Part shown: positions 23,823 to 33,297 of the stretch, piece after piece
Layout: the number at the start of each line of letters is the position of its first letter
Position numbering within the stretch: the stretch's first letter is position 1
DNA from: Neofamilia massiliensis
GTDB lineage: Bacteria > Bacillota > Clostridia > Tissierellales > Peptoniphilaceae
Reading direction: 5' to 3'
Length of the DNA: 64,000 nucleotides
Assembly (NCBI RefSeq): GCF_001299475.1
Contig: NZ_CYUJ01000003.1
Location: 128,409-192,408 of the forward strand
The notes under the pieces: generated by a model
Seen by the model: the letters and a program-made list of their open reading frames with translations, nothing else
Databases searched by the model: none
What the model was told of the DNA's origin: nothing
Position numbers and translations under genes: made by a program

Positions 23823-25538
23823 TTATAGAACATATGGATCTTCCATTGGGTCAACAAAAGATTTTGGATCATAATCTGTTTTTATTTCTTCCCATTCTCT
23901 CATTGATAAGTCTTCAGTTACTTTATCAAGTTCTGGATGGGCATTATTGGCTTTATAATTATTCTCTCTTGAATCCCTTTGTGGTAAATCTAAATCAACA
24001 TCGTCAATATCAATTTCTAAAACCTTAGCAAGCCTTTTACCATAATCTTCGTCTGCCTTGTAGCAATGTCCAATCCACCTGTGTTTAATTTGTAGTGTTG
24101 TGTCTTTCATATGTCTTGCTGTATTTTCGCATAAGACTTGTTTTTGATCTTCTGTCATTGCCCTATAAAGTAAACCTGGTTGTGTATAATAGTCTTGATC
24201 ATCTTCTCTATAATCATACCTATAAACATCTCCGCCACTTTGTTTTGGCTCATATCCTCTAGGGTCTTCTTCCCAGTTTCCATAGGAGTTAGGCTCATAG
24301 TGGTTTTCTCCTCCTAAGTTACCGTCAACTCTCATTAGTCCATCTCTATGGAATGTATGGTAATCTCCCTTTTTCATTCCCATTGGAGAATTAACTGGAA
24401 TTTGATTAAAGTTTACGCCTAGTCTATATCTTTGAGCATCTCCGTACATTAAAATTCTAGATTGTAACATTTTATCTGGTGAAAAGGCTATTCCTGGAAC
24501 ATTATTACCTGGGCTAAAAGCAGCTTGTTCTACATCTTGGAAGTAGTTGTCTGGATTTTTATTTAATTCAAATTCTCCAACTTCAATAAATGGATGGTCC
24601 TTTTTTAACCACATTTTAGTTAGGTCAAATGGATTAACTTCCATCTTGTTAGCCTCTTCTTCGCTCATAACTTGAATATACATCTTCCACTTAGGATAGT
24701 CCTTCTTCTCAATAGCTTCAAATAAATCTCTTTGATGGGAATCTGGATCCATGCCCTTTACTTTTTCAGCTTCTTGGTCTGTAAGGTTTTGTATGCCCTG
24801 GACTGATCTAAAGTGGAATTTCACCCAAGTTCTTTCATTGTCTTTATTAATTAATGAATAAGTGTGAGAGCCGAAACCATGCATGTATCTATATGATGAT
24901 GGGATTCCCCTATCACTCATTGTAATTGTCACTTGTAAAAGTGATTCTGGAAGTGATGACCAAAAGTCCCAGTTACTATTTGCACTTCTCATGTTATTTC
25001 TAGGATCTCTTTTTACAACGTGATTTAAATCAATAAATTTCATTGGGTCTCTAAAGAAAAATACTGGAGTATTATTTCCAACTAGGTCCCAATTACCTTC
25101 TTCTGTATAAAATTTTAAGGCAAAGCCTCTAATGTCTCTATCTGCATCAGCAAAGCCTCTTTCTCCTGCAACAAGGGAAAATCTTGCGAACATTTCTGTT
25201 TGCTTGCCAACTTTTGAAAATATTTTTGCCTTAGTGTATTTAGTAATATCATTTGTCACTGTAAATGTTCCAAAAGCGCCTGATCCTTTGGCGTGCATAC
25301 GTCTTTCAGGAATAACTTCTCTGTTAAAGTGAGCATGTTTTTCAAACAACCAAGTATCTTCATAAACAAGAGGTCCTCTTTGTCCTGCTGTCATTGAGTC
25401 TTGATTGTTTTCAACAGGAGCACCAGATGCTCTTGTTATCTTAGGATTTTTTCCTTTAGTATCATTTTTGCTAGCTAAGTGGTCCCCTAATTTATTTTTG
25501 TCCATAGGGTCTTTTTTCATTTTTTTCTTGTCTGTCAT
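23823..25538 (-). CDS. katA: Haem catalase
   Basis: This 571-aa monofunctional catalase breaks hydrogen peroxide into water and oxygen. The catalytic histidine lies in [15 protein letters not shown], the distal Asn in [13 protein letters not shown], and the proximal haem Tyr in [15 protein letters not shown] lysine-rich N-terminal extension of about 35 residues precedes the core. A strong ribosome site (AAGGAGG) and a promoter-like pair (25584-25613) stand upstream. It is the main visible oxidative-stress gene here, together with fetAB. Confidence 0.95.
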   Translation of the reverse strand: MTDKKKMKKDPMDKNKLGDHLASKNDTKGKNPKITRASGAPVENNQDSMTAGQRGPLVYEDTWLFEKHAHFNREVIPERRMHAKGSGAFGTFTVTNDITKYTKAKIFSKVGKQTEMFARFSLVAGERGFADADRDIRGFALKFYTEEGNWDLVGNNTPVFFFRDPMKFIDLNHVVKRDPRNNMRSANSNWDFWSSLPESLLQVTITMSDRGIPSSYRYMHGFGSHTYSLINKDNERTWVKFHFRSVQGIQNLTDQEAEKVKGMDPDSHQRDLFEAIEKKDYPKWKMYIQVMSEEEANKMEVNPFDLTKMWLKKDHPFIEVGEFELNKNPDNYFQDVEQAAFSPGNNVPGIAFSPDKMLQSRILMYGDAQRYRLGVNFNQIPVNSPMGMKKGDYHTFHRDGLMRVDGNLGGENHYEPNSYGNWEEDPRGYEPKQSGGDVYRYDYREDDQDYYTQPGLLYRAMTEDQKQVLCENTARHMKDTTLQIKHRWIGHCYKADEDYGKRLAKVLEIDIDDVDLDLPQRDSRENNYKANNAHPELDKVTEDLSMREWEEIKTDYDPKSFVDPMEDPYVL

Positions 25539-25583
25539 TTGGTCCTCCTTAAATTTTCTATTGATTGTTATTCTATCAAAATA

Positions 25584-25613
25584 TTTATACCCTTATCATT
25601 GTCTGCAAATCAA
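25584..25613 (-). promoter_or_regulatory. Likely catalase promoter
   Basis: On the minus strand a -35 TTGATT (25613-25608) and a -10 TATAAA (25589-25584) are separated by 18 bp and lie about 45 nt upstream of the catalase ATG. The match is moderate. Confidence 0.45.
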
Positions 25614-25654
25614 GCTGACACCTAGCAGAAAACTTATTAGTTATTATAAATATT

Positions 25655-27058
25655 TTACCAAGTACACAAACCAGTAAACTCTTGAATCTTCCATAAAAGT
25701 CTTAAAAATTTCCCGTCTTCGTAGTAGTCTTCTAAAGGCACAGTGTAATTTCCATCTTGGTTGGTCCAAATTTTTTCATAGTAGGATTCGACTTCCTTGT
25801 AAAGGTCAGAATCTTTTGAAAGGCTTAATTCTAAGTCTGTTTCTAAGTTGTAGTTTTGTAGGTTTCTTCTAGTAAAGTTTGCTGACCCTAATATGATCCT
25901 AGGATCCTTGTCCTTATAAGAAAATATTGCCATTTTTGTATGAAACTGTTCGCCGTGAGTTTGATACCATCTAACTTGGATTTCAGGATTTTCATCAACT
26001 AACTGACTTAGGGCTGGCCTATTTGGTGCTCCGTTTTTTTCTAGGCCAAAGGCGTCCTTGTTTAAGTCTGCTATAATTCTAATTTCAACTCCTCTTTTAG
26101 AAGCATCTGCTAGTGACTTTAAAAGTTTTCTATCTGCAATATAGAAGATGCCAATATTAATCTGGTCACCTTCTTCTGCCTTTAAAATATTTTCTTCCAA
26201 TGCGTCAAAAATTTTCTTTTCGCTTATGGCCCTAATTTTTATATTCTTATCTAAAACTTCTTCAGCCTTAAATGCTTGGATGTTTTCATATTTGTCTGCT
26301 ACTAAGCCCAGTTCTGATTTAATTAAATCTTCCATAGCCTTTCCATAAAACTTCACTGCTACATTTGAGTGCTTAGAGCTAGGGTCGTGAGGGTTTGAAG
26401 ATGAAACTAAGGCAGCTTCTTCTGTAATCAAAACCTTTCTGTGATTAGCTTTAAAGTTTAGCAGTCTTAAAAACGACCTGATTGAAAGTTTGGGACCTTG
26501 GGGATCAAAAATATTTTTTATAAAGCCTTTGTCGCTTTGGCCAAAATGTTTAATATAAAACCTATAAAGTCCTGAGTATAGTGGATTTGAATCTCTAATT
26601 GTATTTAAGTTTACAAGATTTACTTTAATGCCTTCAGTTTCTAGTCTCTTTAAGTGTTTTTGTTTGTACGATCCATAAAAGTTATTTAGTTCATCCGTTA
26701 TAAAAACTATGTCAAGACTTGGATCTTCCTTGTGTTTTTTTATTAAGGCCTCGGTCATCTCTTCAACTTGATTAGCAAAATCCATCTTGCTCCTGTCGTA
26801 TTCGTCATTGTATAAAAATAAGTCTAGGATAATAAATTCTTTTGCATTTGCTATTAGTTTTATCTGTTCTTTAAAAATACTTTGGTCTTTAACTAGCTGA
26901 CCATCTTTCATATAGGTCAGGTCATGTAGAAAATCTACATTTTTTGCTGGATAAAATTCTCCATCTAAGTTTGAATTTTTATAGTTTTTAGTAAATAAAC
27001 TATAAATAAAGGGAACTAGCAAAAGCAGGATAATAATATATCTAATTTTTATTTTCAT
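25655..27058 (-). CDS. Phospholipase D-like (cardiolipin synthase type) membrane-anchored protein
   Basis: This 467-aa protein has an N-terminal membrane anchor (IRYIIILLLLVPFIYSLF) and two PLD half-sites: NHRKVLITEEAALVSSSNP (HxK, first) and HTKMAIFSYKDKD...GSANFTRRNL (HxK, second). The second position matches the HKD motif well; the first is less regular. Proteins like this are annotated as cardiolipin synthases or PLD-type nucleases. I prefer the ATG at 27058 because GGAGG stands just before it, rather than the upstream TTG at 27070. Confidence 0.8.
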   Translation of the reverse strand: MKIKIRYIIILLLLVPFIYSLFTKNYKNSNLDGEFYPAKNVDFLHDLTYMKDGQLVKDQSIFKEQIKLIANAKEFIILDLFLYNDEYDRSKMDFANQVEEMTEALIKKHKEDPSLDIVFITDELNNFYGSYKQKHLKRLETEGIKVNLVNLNTIRDSNPLYSGLYRFYIKHFGQSDKGFIKNIFDPQGPKLSIRSFLRLLNFKANHRKVLITEEAALVSSSNPHDPSSKHSNVAVKFYGKAMEDLIKSELGLVADKYENIQAFKAEEVLDKNIKIRAISEKKIFDALEENILKAEEGDQINIGIFYIADRKLLKSLADASKRGVEIRIIADLNKDAFGLEKNGAPNRPALSQLVDENPEIQVRWYQTHGEQFHTKMAIFSYKDKDPRIILGSANFTRRNLQNYNLETDLELSLSKDSDLYKEVESYYEKIWTNQDGNYTVPLEDYYEDGKFLRLLWKIQEFTGLCTW

Positions 27059-27182
27059 TGTTGCCTCCAAATTTATAATAATCTTTTTAATCGACTTTAA
27101 ATCATAAAAGATTTATTCTAATTTTATTATAGCATAAAATTTTTAAAATACTTAAGCACAATAAGATGCTCATGTAAAAAAG

Positions 27183-27642
27183 GATTAAATATTGGCTAGG
27201 CTGGCGGACGTTTTGATATAAGTCTAAAAGAGTGGCCATAAATTTAGATGACGCAAGGATTCCAGACAACTAAGGAAATCAGCCAATTGATGAGCCTATA
27301 AGATCTGTTGACAGCCCTTCTTATTTTTCGTCGCTACCTATTAAGGCCATTGTCGAAAATATAAAAAACAGTGGCATCACTGCCTCAATTTCAAATACGG
27401 CTGGCACTTTTGTCTGTAACCACATTATGTATCAAAACCTATATTTTATTGACAGTGAATTTCCAAATACCATAGGCGGCTTTATTCACATTCCATTTTT
27501 GCCAGACCAGGTTGTAACTAAGGCCAAAGAGCCATCAATGTCCCTAGCTCATATTACAAAGGCCTTGGAACTTGCTATAGAAACTCTTGTTGAATTTAAA
27601 GGCAAGGACGATATAAAAACTGTTGGCGGACAAATTCATTAA
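27183..27642 (+). pseudogene. pcp: Decayed pyroglutamyl-peptidase I gene (pcp remnant)
   Basis: In one frame the DNA reads GLNIG-stop-AGGRFDIS, then VAINLDDARIPDN-stop-GNQPIDEP, then TAGTFVCNHIMYQNLYFID and GGFIHIPFLPDQVV. These follow the order of Pcp (pyrrolidone carboxyl peptidase). The two stops look like CAG-to-TAG and GAA-to-TAA changes. About the first 70 residues and the start codon are missing. Cys and His of the catalytic site region remain in the C-terminal part. The last 71 codons stay open after an internal ATG, but no ribosome site precedes it. I read it as non-functional. Confidence 0.88.
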
Positions 27643-27690
27643 TTCTTGCTACTAGGCTTTTAAGTAAAATTTAAAATCAAAGACATATAA

Positions 27691-27726
27691 AAAACTGCTA
27701 GAAGATTTTTCTCTCCTAACAGTTTT
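27691..27726. terminator. Bidirectional terminator between the pcp remnant and cobO
   Basis: AAAACTGCTAG (27691-27701) pairs with CTAACAGTTTT (27716-27726) with one mismatch, with T-rich flanks on both strands. It serves cobO on the minus strand and the remnant on the plus strand. Confidence 0.75.
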
Positions 27727-27730
27727 ATTT

Positions 27731-28246
27731 TTAATTTTCTATGCCCTTTCTAGCAAGGACTCCATTTTTATAATAGTGTTTGACTTCTTTCATTTCTGTA
27801 ACCAGGTCTGCAAAGTCTATTAATTTTTCTGATGCATTTATTCCAGTTAAGACTACTTCCATTCCTGGCTTTCTGTTTTCTAAAAGTTCCAGAAGCTCAT
27901 CTTCATCAACTAAGTTCATCATTATGGCTATGCAAATTTCGTCTAAGATTACCAGGTCGTACTTGTCATCTTGTAAAATTTCTTTGACCTTAGAAAAACC
28001 TATATCAGCAAGGTCTTTGTCTTTTTGTTCTGCTTGACCTTTTATAAAATAGTCTCTGCCATATTGGTCGATGGTAATGTTAGAAAAGTGGTCGACTACT
28101 TTAAGCTCTGAATAGTCAAAGCCCTTTAAAAATTGACCAATATAAACATTCAAACCTGAACACGCTGCCCTAAGAGCTAGTCCTAAGGCTGCAGTAGTTT
28201 TGCCTTTGCCAGAGCCTGTATAAATTTGGACATATCCTTTTTCCAT
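27731..28246 (-). CDS. cobO: Cob(I)yrinic acid a,c-diamide adenosyltransferase (CobO/BtuR type)
   Basis: This 171-aa P-loop protein attaches the adenosyl group to corrinoids to make coenzyme B12. The signature N-terminus is VQIYTGSGKGKTTAALGLAL (P-loop at residues 12-19) and the central motif is YDLVILDEICIAIMMNL. It follows ftsH by 10 nt and is probably co-transcribed with it. No other cobalamin genes and no cobalamin riboswitch are nearby, so it may serve corrinoid salvage. Confidence 0.9.
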   Translation of the reverse strand: MEKGYVQIYTGSGKGKTTAALGLALRAACSGLNVYIGQFLKGFDYSELKVVDHFSNITIDQYGRDYFIKGQAEQKDKDLADIGFSKVKEILQDDKYDLVILDEICIAIMMNLVDEDELLELLENRKPGMEVVLTGINASEKLIDFADLVTEMKEVKHYYKNGVLARKGIEN

Positions 28247-28256
28247 TTTATGCTCC

Positions 28257-30179
28257 TTAGTCTTCGCTTCCTTCTTGACTTTCTTCTACTACTTGATTTT
28301 CTTCTACTGCTTTATTTTCTTCTCCTATATTATTTTCTTCGCTTTCTTCTTCTACTTCAGTTTTACCTTCTAGTATGGCCATAAATTCTTCGCCAGTAAT
28401 AGATTCTTTTACTAGTAGGTGTCTTGAAATTTCGTGAAGCTTGTCCATATTTTCTTTTAAAATATTAACTGCTTTTTCGTGTGCTCTTTCTACAAGAATT
28501 CTAACTTGTTCATCTACTAGTCTTGCAGTTTCGTTTGAGGCATTTGAAACTGTTTCGTTACCTAAATAAGGGTTTACCCTTGATTCAATATTTACAAAAC
28601 CAATTTCGTCATTCATACCATATTGAGTAATCATGGCCCTGGCAATTCTAGTTGCCTGTTCAATGTCATTACTTGCTCCTGAAGTCCTTGTATTAAAGAC
28701 TAGTTCTTCGGCTGCCCTTCCTCCTGTAAAGGTGACAATCTTATTAAAGGCATCGTCTTTAGTGTAAATATATTTTTCTTCTTCGTCAACTTGCATAGTA
28801 TAGCCTAGGGCTCCAGAAGTTCTTGGTACAATAGTAATTTTTGTAACTGGAGCTGAGTGAGTTTGTTTGGCTGCAACTAAGGCATGGCCAACTTCGTGGT
28901 AGGCGATAATTTCCTTTTCCTTGGCTGATATAACAGCATTTTTCTTTTGATAGCCTGCTATTACAACCTCAACACTTTCAGCCAGGTCTTCAGTTTCAAC
29001 TCTTTTTCTTCCGTGTTTAACTGCTCTTAAGGCTGCTTCGTTTACAATATTTGCAAGGTCTGCTCCACTTGTTCCTGCAGTTGACCTGGCAATAAAGTTT
29101 ACATCTAAGTCTGGTGCATGGCGAACATTTTTAAGGTGAACCTTTAATATATCTTCCCTGCCTTTTAAATCTGGTAGATCAACAGGAATTCTTCTATCAA
29201 ATCTACCTGGTCTTAGTAAGGCAGGGTCTAGGGATTCTGGTCTGTTTGTTGCTCCTAAAATTACAACTCCCTTGTTAGAATCAAAACCGTCCATTTCAGA
29301 TAGTAGTTGGTTTAGAGTTTGTTCTCTTTCGTCATTGCCTGAAAATCCTGCCCCGTCTCTTTTCTTACCAATGGTATCAATTTCATCAATAAAAACTATA
29401 CAAGGAGCTTTTTTGTTTGCTTCTTGAAAAAGATCTCTAACTTTAGCAGCTCCAAGGCCCACAAACATTTCAACGAAGTCTGATCCAGTTATGGAAAAGA
29501 ATGGTACTTTTGCCTCGCCTGCAACTGCTCTAGCAAGTAAAGTCTTACCAGTTCCTGGAGGGCCTACTAAAAGAGCTCCCTTAGGAAGTTTAGCTCCAAT
29601 GCTTGCATACTTTTCTGGTGAATGCAAAAAGTCTACAATTTCTGTCAAGGCTTCTTTGGCCTCATCTTGGCCTGCTACATCTTCAAAGGTTATGCCTTCA
29701 GTTGATTCAGCATAAATCTTGGCATTAGATTTCCCAAGATTCATTGCTCCTCCACCTGGTCCCATTTTTTTTAGAAATACCTTAGAGATAAACATCCAAA
29801 GTAAAACTATAAAGAGCATTTGAACACCAAAGCTTAAAAAGGCAGATAGAACTGGGTTCATTTTTTCTGAAACTCTTTTTATTTCAGCTCCGTTTTCATA
29901 AAGACGATTTACTAAATCTCTGTCTTCACCGTATTCAAATTTTTTAACAGTGTATATTTTATCGTCATCTTTTAATTTGTATTCTATTGATGTATCTAAT
30001 ACATTTACCTTTTCGATTTTCTTTTCTTCACTTTGGCTAATAAATTGGTCGTAGGTTTGTTCAACTATCTTTTCTTGAGCGAGCCTTGGTAGAAGAAAGA
30101 AATTTATTATTATCATAATTGCAACAACTATAACATAATAAGCTGTATTAGGTATTTTTTTCTTATTATTATTTTTCAT
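28257..30179 (-). CDS. ftsH: ATP-dependent zinc metalloprotease FtsH
   Basis: This 640-aa membrane protease degrades misfolded membrane proteins and regulators. Two membrane segments (about residues 13-30 and 112-134) flank an extracellular domain. The AAA+ domain has Walker A GPPGTGKT (206-213), Walker B IVFIDEID and an SRH region ([18 protein letters not shown]). The protease domain has the zinc motif HEVGH. The acidic C-terminal tail is rich in Glu, Val and Asn. The length is normal. cobO follows closely. Confidence 0.97.
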   Translation of the reverse strand: MKNNNKKKIPNTAYYVIVVAIMIIINFFLLPRLAQEKIVEQTYDQFISQSEEKKIEKVNVLDTSIEYKLKDDDKIYTVKKFEYGEDRDLVNRLYENGAEIKRVSEKMNPVLSAFLSFGVQMLFIVLLWMFISKVFLKKMGPGGGAMNLGKSNAKIYAESTEGITFEDVAGQDEAKEALTEIVDFLHSPEKYASIGAKLPKGALLVGPPGTGKTLLARAVAGEAKVPFFSITGSDFVEMFVGLGAAKVRDLFQEANKKAPCIVFIDEIDTIGKKRDGAGFSGNDEREQTLNQLLSEMDGFDSNKGVVILGATNRPESLDPALLRPGRFDRRIPVDLPDLKGREDILKVHLKNVRHAPDLDVNFIARSTAGTSGADLANIVNEAALRAVKHGRKRVETEDLAESVEVVIAGYQKKNAVISAKEKEIIAYHEVGHALVAAKQTHSAPVTKITIVPRTSGALGYTMQVDEEEKYIYTKDDAFNKIVTFTGGRAAEELVFNTRTSGASNDIEQATRIARAMITQYGMNDEIGFVNIESRVNPYLGNETVSNASNETARLVDEQVRILVERAHEKAVNILKENMDKLHEISRHLLVKESITGEEFMAILEGKTEVEEESEENNIGEENKAVEENQVVEESQEGSED

Positions 30180-30292
30180 AATATCCTCTTTCTAATTATC
30201 ATTTTACATATGTAATCATACCCCTTTAACCTTAATAATAATCTAACAAAAGTAAAACAAAGGGCCTTTATTAAAGTTGATAAATTAAAAAA

Positions 30293-30320
30293 GTAGAGTA
30301 CCAAAAAATTGATACTCTAC
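30293..30320 (-). terminator. Intrinsic terminator of the dnaX-ybaB-recR-hutU operon
   Basis: On the minus strand GTAGAGTA (30320-30313) pairs with TACTCTAC (30300-30293), followed by TTTTTTAATTT. It lies just after the hutU stop. Confidence 0.85.
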
Positions 30321-30331
30321 CAGTTTATTTC

Positions 30332-32356
30332 TTATTTATTGTAATTAGCAATAGTCTTTTTAATTAATTCATCATCTGCTAGATATGGGATTGTAATATG
30401 GTCCTTACCTTCAGTGATTTCGTTGTATTCGATACAAGTAGCTATAGCATTTTCATTTCTAGCCCAAGATCTTCTAGCAACTCCACCCATAACGTCCCAA
30501 GGCATAGCTGTCTTGATGATGTCGTCAACTCTTTCAGATCCGTCTAATACTAAACCAAATCCTCCGTTAATTGACTTACCAATACCAACTCCTCCACCGT
30601 TGTGTAAAGCAATTAGAGACATACCTCTAGCTGCGTTACCAGCAAAGATTTGAGTAGCTTGGTCAGCCATTACATTAGAACCGTCCTTGATGTTAGATGT
30701 TTCTCTAAATGGAGAGTCAGTTCCACCTGTGTCGTGGTGGTCTCTACCTAACATAACTGGTCCAATTTCTCCCTCTCTAACAAGTCTGTTAAATTCAAGA
30801 GCAATGTCTCTTCTTCCAAGGGCATCTGAATAAAGAATTCTAGCTTGAGTTCCAACAACTAATTTGTTCTTTTCAGCATCTCTAATCCAAATCCAGTTGT
30901 CTCTGTCTTGGTATCTTCTGTCAGGGTCGATGATTTCCATAGCAGCCTTGTCAGTTCTTCTTAAGTCTTCTGGTTTGCCACTTAAGCATACCCATCTAAA
31001 TGGTCCATATCCAAAGTCAAATAGTCTTGGTCCAAGAATGTCTTCTACATAAGAAGGCCAAATAAAGCCGTGTCTGTCGTCTACTCCGTTTACAGAAATT
31101 TCTTTTACTCCAGCATCAAAAACTGCCTTCATAAATGAGTTACCATAGTCGAAGAAGTAAGTTCCTCTTTCAGTTAATGTCTTAATTAAAGAGAAGTGTT
31201 CTTTAAGTGTTTCGTCAACTAACTTGTGGAATTTTTCTTTGTCTTCTGCAAGTAGTCTTGTTCTTTCTTCAAAAGTAATGTCTACTGGGCAGTATCCTCC
31301 AGTGTATGGTTCGTGACATGAAGTTTGGTCAGAAAGTAGTGGGATATTAATGTTTTCTTTAACAGCATATCTTAATAGGTCAAGAACATTTCCGTGATAA
31401 GCAATAGCTCTTGCTTCTTTCTTTTCAACATATTCAAAGGCCATCTTGAAAGCTTCTTCTGGGCTTTCTACTCTTTCGTCAACCCAACCTTGTTCATATC
31501 TAGTACCAATTCTTGAATCATCTACTTCAGCAATAATTGAAACTCCTCCAGCAATGTTACACGCCTTACCTTGAGCTCCACTCATTCCGCCTAGACCTGA
31601 AGTTACAAATAATACTCCAGCTAAGTTTCCATCATCAGGAATACCTAATTTTAATCTACCAGCGTTTAGTAAAGTGTTGTAGGTTCCGTGGACAATACCT
31701 TGAGGTCCTATATACATCCAGCCACCTGCAGTCATTTGACCATAGTTAGCAACTCCCATTGCTGCAGCTCTGTTAAAGTTTTCAAGGTCGTCATACATAC
31801 CAATCATTAGTCCATTAGTAATTACTACTCTTGGAGATGATTTTTTTGAATTGAATAGTCCTACTGGGTGACCTGAATATAATACTAGTGTTTGGTCATC
31901 AGTAAGTTCTTGAAGGTATTTTTTAATAAGTCTGTATTGCATCCAGTTTTGACAAACAGAGCCAGTTTCTCCATAAGTTACAAGTTCGTATGGATAAAGG
32001 GCTATTTCAAATGAAAGGTTGTTGTCAATCATTACTTGGAAGGCCTTACCTTCAATACATTTTCCTTCGTATTCATCAATAGGCTTGCCATAAATTCTTT
32101 CATCTGGTCTGAATCTATATCCATAAATTCTTCCCCTAGTCATTAGCTCGTCATAAAATTCTGGAGCTAATTCTTCATGAAATTTTTCTGGAATATATCT
32201 AAGAGCATTTTTTAAAGCTATTTCAATTTCTTGGTCTGAAAGATCAGCTTCTCTTTTTGGTGCTCTTCTTATTCCTTGTTCAAACTCTGGATATTCTGGT
32301 AAAACATCGTCAAGTTTAATTTTCATTGCATTTGCAATTTGATCATTTGTAAACAT
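30332..32356 (-). CDS. hutU: Urocanate hydratase
   Basis: This 674-aa NAD-dependent enzyme converts urocanate to imidazolonepropionate in histidine degradation. The sequence carries family motifs such as YSGHPVGLFNSKKSSPRVVI, MTAGGWMYIGPQGIVHGTYN, VTSGLGGMSGAQGKA (dinucleotide-binding), QTSCHEPYTGGYCPV and GRDHHDTGGTDSPFRET. The length fits the long form of the family. It lies 19 nt after recR and before a terminator, so it is transcribed with dnaX-ybaB-recR. No hutH or hutI gene is near. Confidence 0.96.
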   Translation of the reverse strand: MFTNDQIANAMKIKLDDVLPEYPEFEQGIRRAPKREADLSDQEIEIALKNALRYIPEKFHEELAPEFYDELMTRGRIYGYRFRPDERIYGKPIDEYEGKCIEGKAFQVMIDNNLSFEIALYPYELVTYGETGSVCQNWMQYRLIKKYLQELTDDQTLVLYSGHPVGLFNSKKSSPRVVITNGLMIGMYDDLENFNRAAAMGVANYGQMTAGGWMYIGPQGIVHGTYNTLLNAGRLKLGIPDDGNLAGVLFVTSGLGGMSGAQGKACNIAGGVSIIAEVDDSRIGTRYEQGWVDERVESPEEAFKMAFEYVEKKEARAIAYHGNVLDLLRYAVKENINIPLLSDQTSCHEPYTGGYCPVDITFEERTRLLAEDKEKFHKLVDETLKEHFSLIKTLTERGTYFFDYGNSFMKAVFDAGVKEISVNGVDDRHGFIWPSYVEDILGPRLFDFGYGPFRWVCLSGKPEDLRRTDKAAMEIIDPDRRYQDRDNWIWIRDAEKNKLVVGTQARILYSDALGRRDIALEFNRLVREGEIGPVMLGRDHHDTGGTDSPFRETSNIKDGSNVMADQATQIFAGNAARGMSLIALHNGGGVGIGKSINGGFGLVLDGSERVDDIIKTAMPWDVMGGVARRSWARNENAIATCIEYNEITEGKDHITIPYLADDELIKKTIANYNK

Positions 32357-32375
32357 TTGTCATCATCCTTTGCGA

Positions 32376-32957
32376 TTAAATTTCTGTACGGTTAGCAATC
32401 GCAATATTGATTGTATCCTTATCGAAGAAGTCCATGTCGCTTCCGTAAGGAAGACCGTATGCTATCTTTGTTACTTTAATGCCCAGAGGCTTTAAAAGCT
32501 CTGATAAATATATTATCGAAGCTTGACCGCTAGCATTGGGGGTGAATGTTAAGATTATTTCTTCTACTTCGTTATCTCTTATTCTTTCAATAAGCTTTTT
32601 AATTTTTTCATCTCCATCTACAGATGAAATTATATCGCCATGAAGAACATGGTAAAGGCCCTTGTATTTTTTGCCTCTCTCTATAGCCATAACATCTTTA
32701 GGTTGTTCAACAACGCAAATTAGCTTTTTGTTTCTACTATCGTTAGAACAAATTTCACAAGGATCCTTGTCTGTAATATTGTTACAAATACTACAAAAAC
32801 CTGAATTTTCTTTGGCCCTTGTTATAGAGTCAGTTAGGTCTTTGACCCTAGCTTCATCTAATTCAATAATATAATAAGCAAGCCTTTGGGCTGTCTTTTC
32901 ACCTATGCCAGGCAATCTAGATAATTGATTAATTAAATTACCTATTGGATTTTCCAT
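32376..32957 (-). CDS. recR: Recombination protein RecR
   Basis: This 193-aa DNA-repair protein works with RecF/RecO in loading RecA. The HhH region (LSRLPGIGEKTAQRLAYYI), the zinc finger CSICNNITDKDPCEIC and the Toprim motif ICVVEQPKDVMAIE are all present, with PYGSDMDFFDKDTI at the C-terminus. It starts two bases after the ybaB stop. Confidence 0.97.
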   Translation of the reverse strand: MENPIGNLINQLSRLPGIGEKTAQRLAYYIIELDEARVKDLTDSITRAKENSGFCSICNNITDKDPCEICSNDSRNKKLICVVEQPKDVMAIERGKKYKGLYHVLHGDIISSVDGDEKIKKLIERIRDNEVEEIILTFTPNASGQASIIYLSELLKPLGIKVTKIAYGLPYGSDMDFFDKDTINIAIANRTEI

Positions 32958-32959
32958 TT

Positions 32960-33289
32960 TTATAGACCTGGAATATTAAGTCCGCCAGTGAACTTAGACA
33001 TTTCTTTAGATTGAAGGTCGTCTACTTCTTTCATAGCTGCATTCACACAAGCAATAATAAGATCGCGAAGCATGTCAATGTCATCTGGATCGACAATATC
33101 TTCATCTATAACTAGGTCAACTAATTGTTTTTGACCGTTCATTACAGCCTTTACAGCTCCACCACCTGCAGTGGTTTCAATGGTTTTTTGATTTAATTCA
33201 TCTTGAGTCTTTTCCATTTCTCGCTGCATTTTTTCAAATTGCTTCATCATGTTGTTCATGTTAGGCATCTTGCCAAATCCTTTTGCCAT
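32960..33289 (-). CDS. YbaB/EbfC family nucleoid-associated protein
   Basis: This 109-aa DNA-binding protein has the usual YbaB layout: a methionine/asparagine-rich start (KGFGKMPNMNNMMKQFEKM), the ETTAGGGAVKAVMNGQ strand region and the helical C-terminus ending MSKFTGGLNIPGL. It sits between dnaX and recR, its conserved position in bacteria. Confidence 0.96.
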   Translation of the reverse strand: MAKGFGKMPNMNNMMKQFEKMQREMEKTQDELNQKTIETTAGGGAVKAVMNGQKQLVDLVIDEDIVDPDDIDMLRDLIIACVNAAMKEVDDLQSKEMSKFTGGLNIPGL

Positions 33290-33297
33290 ATATCCTC

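Noticed and set aside
25600-25654. Possible PerR box upstream of catalase (TTATAATAACTAATAA region)
   Set aside because: Only 11 of 14 fixed positions fit without a gap and the second half is poor, so it is not reported as a site.
27427-27642. A 71-aa gene on the plus strand
   Set aside because: It is the C-terminal part of a pcp pseudogene; it has no ribosome site and lacks the first two thirds of the enzyme.
30180-30292. Cobalamin or other riboswitch near ftsH-cobO
   Set aside because: No B12-box or other riboswitch consensus is seen in this gap or in front of cobO.
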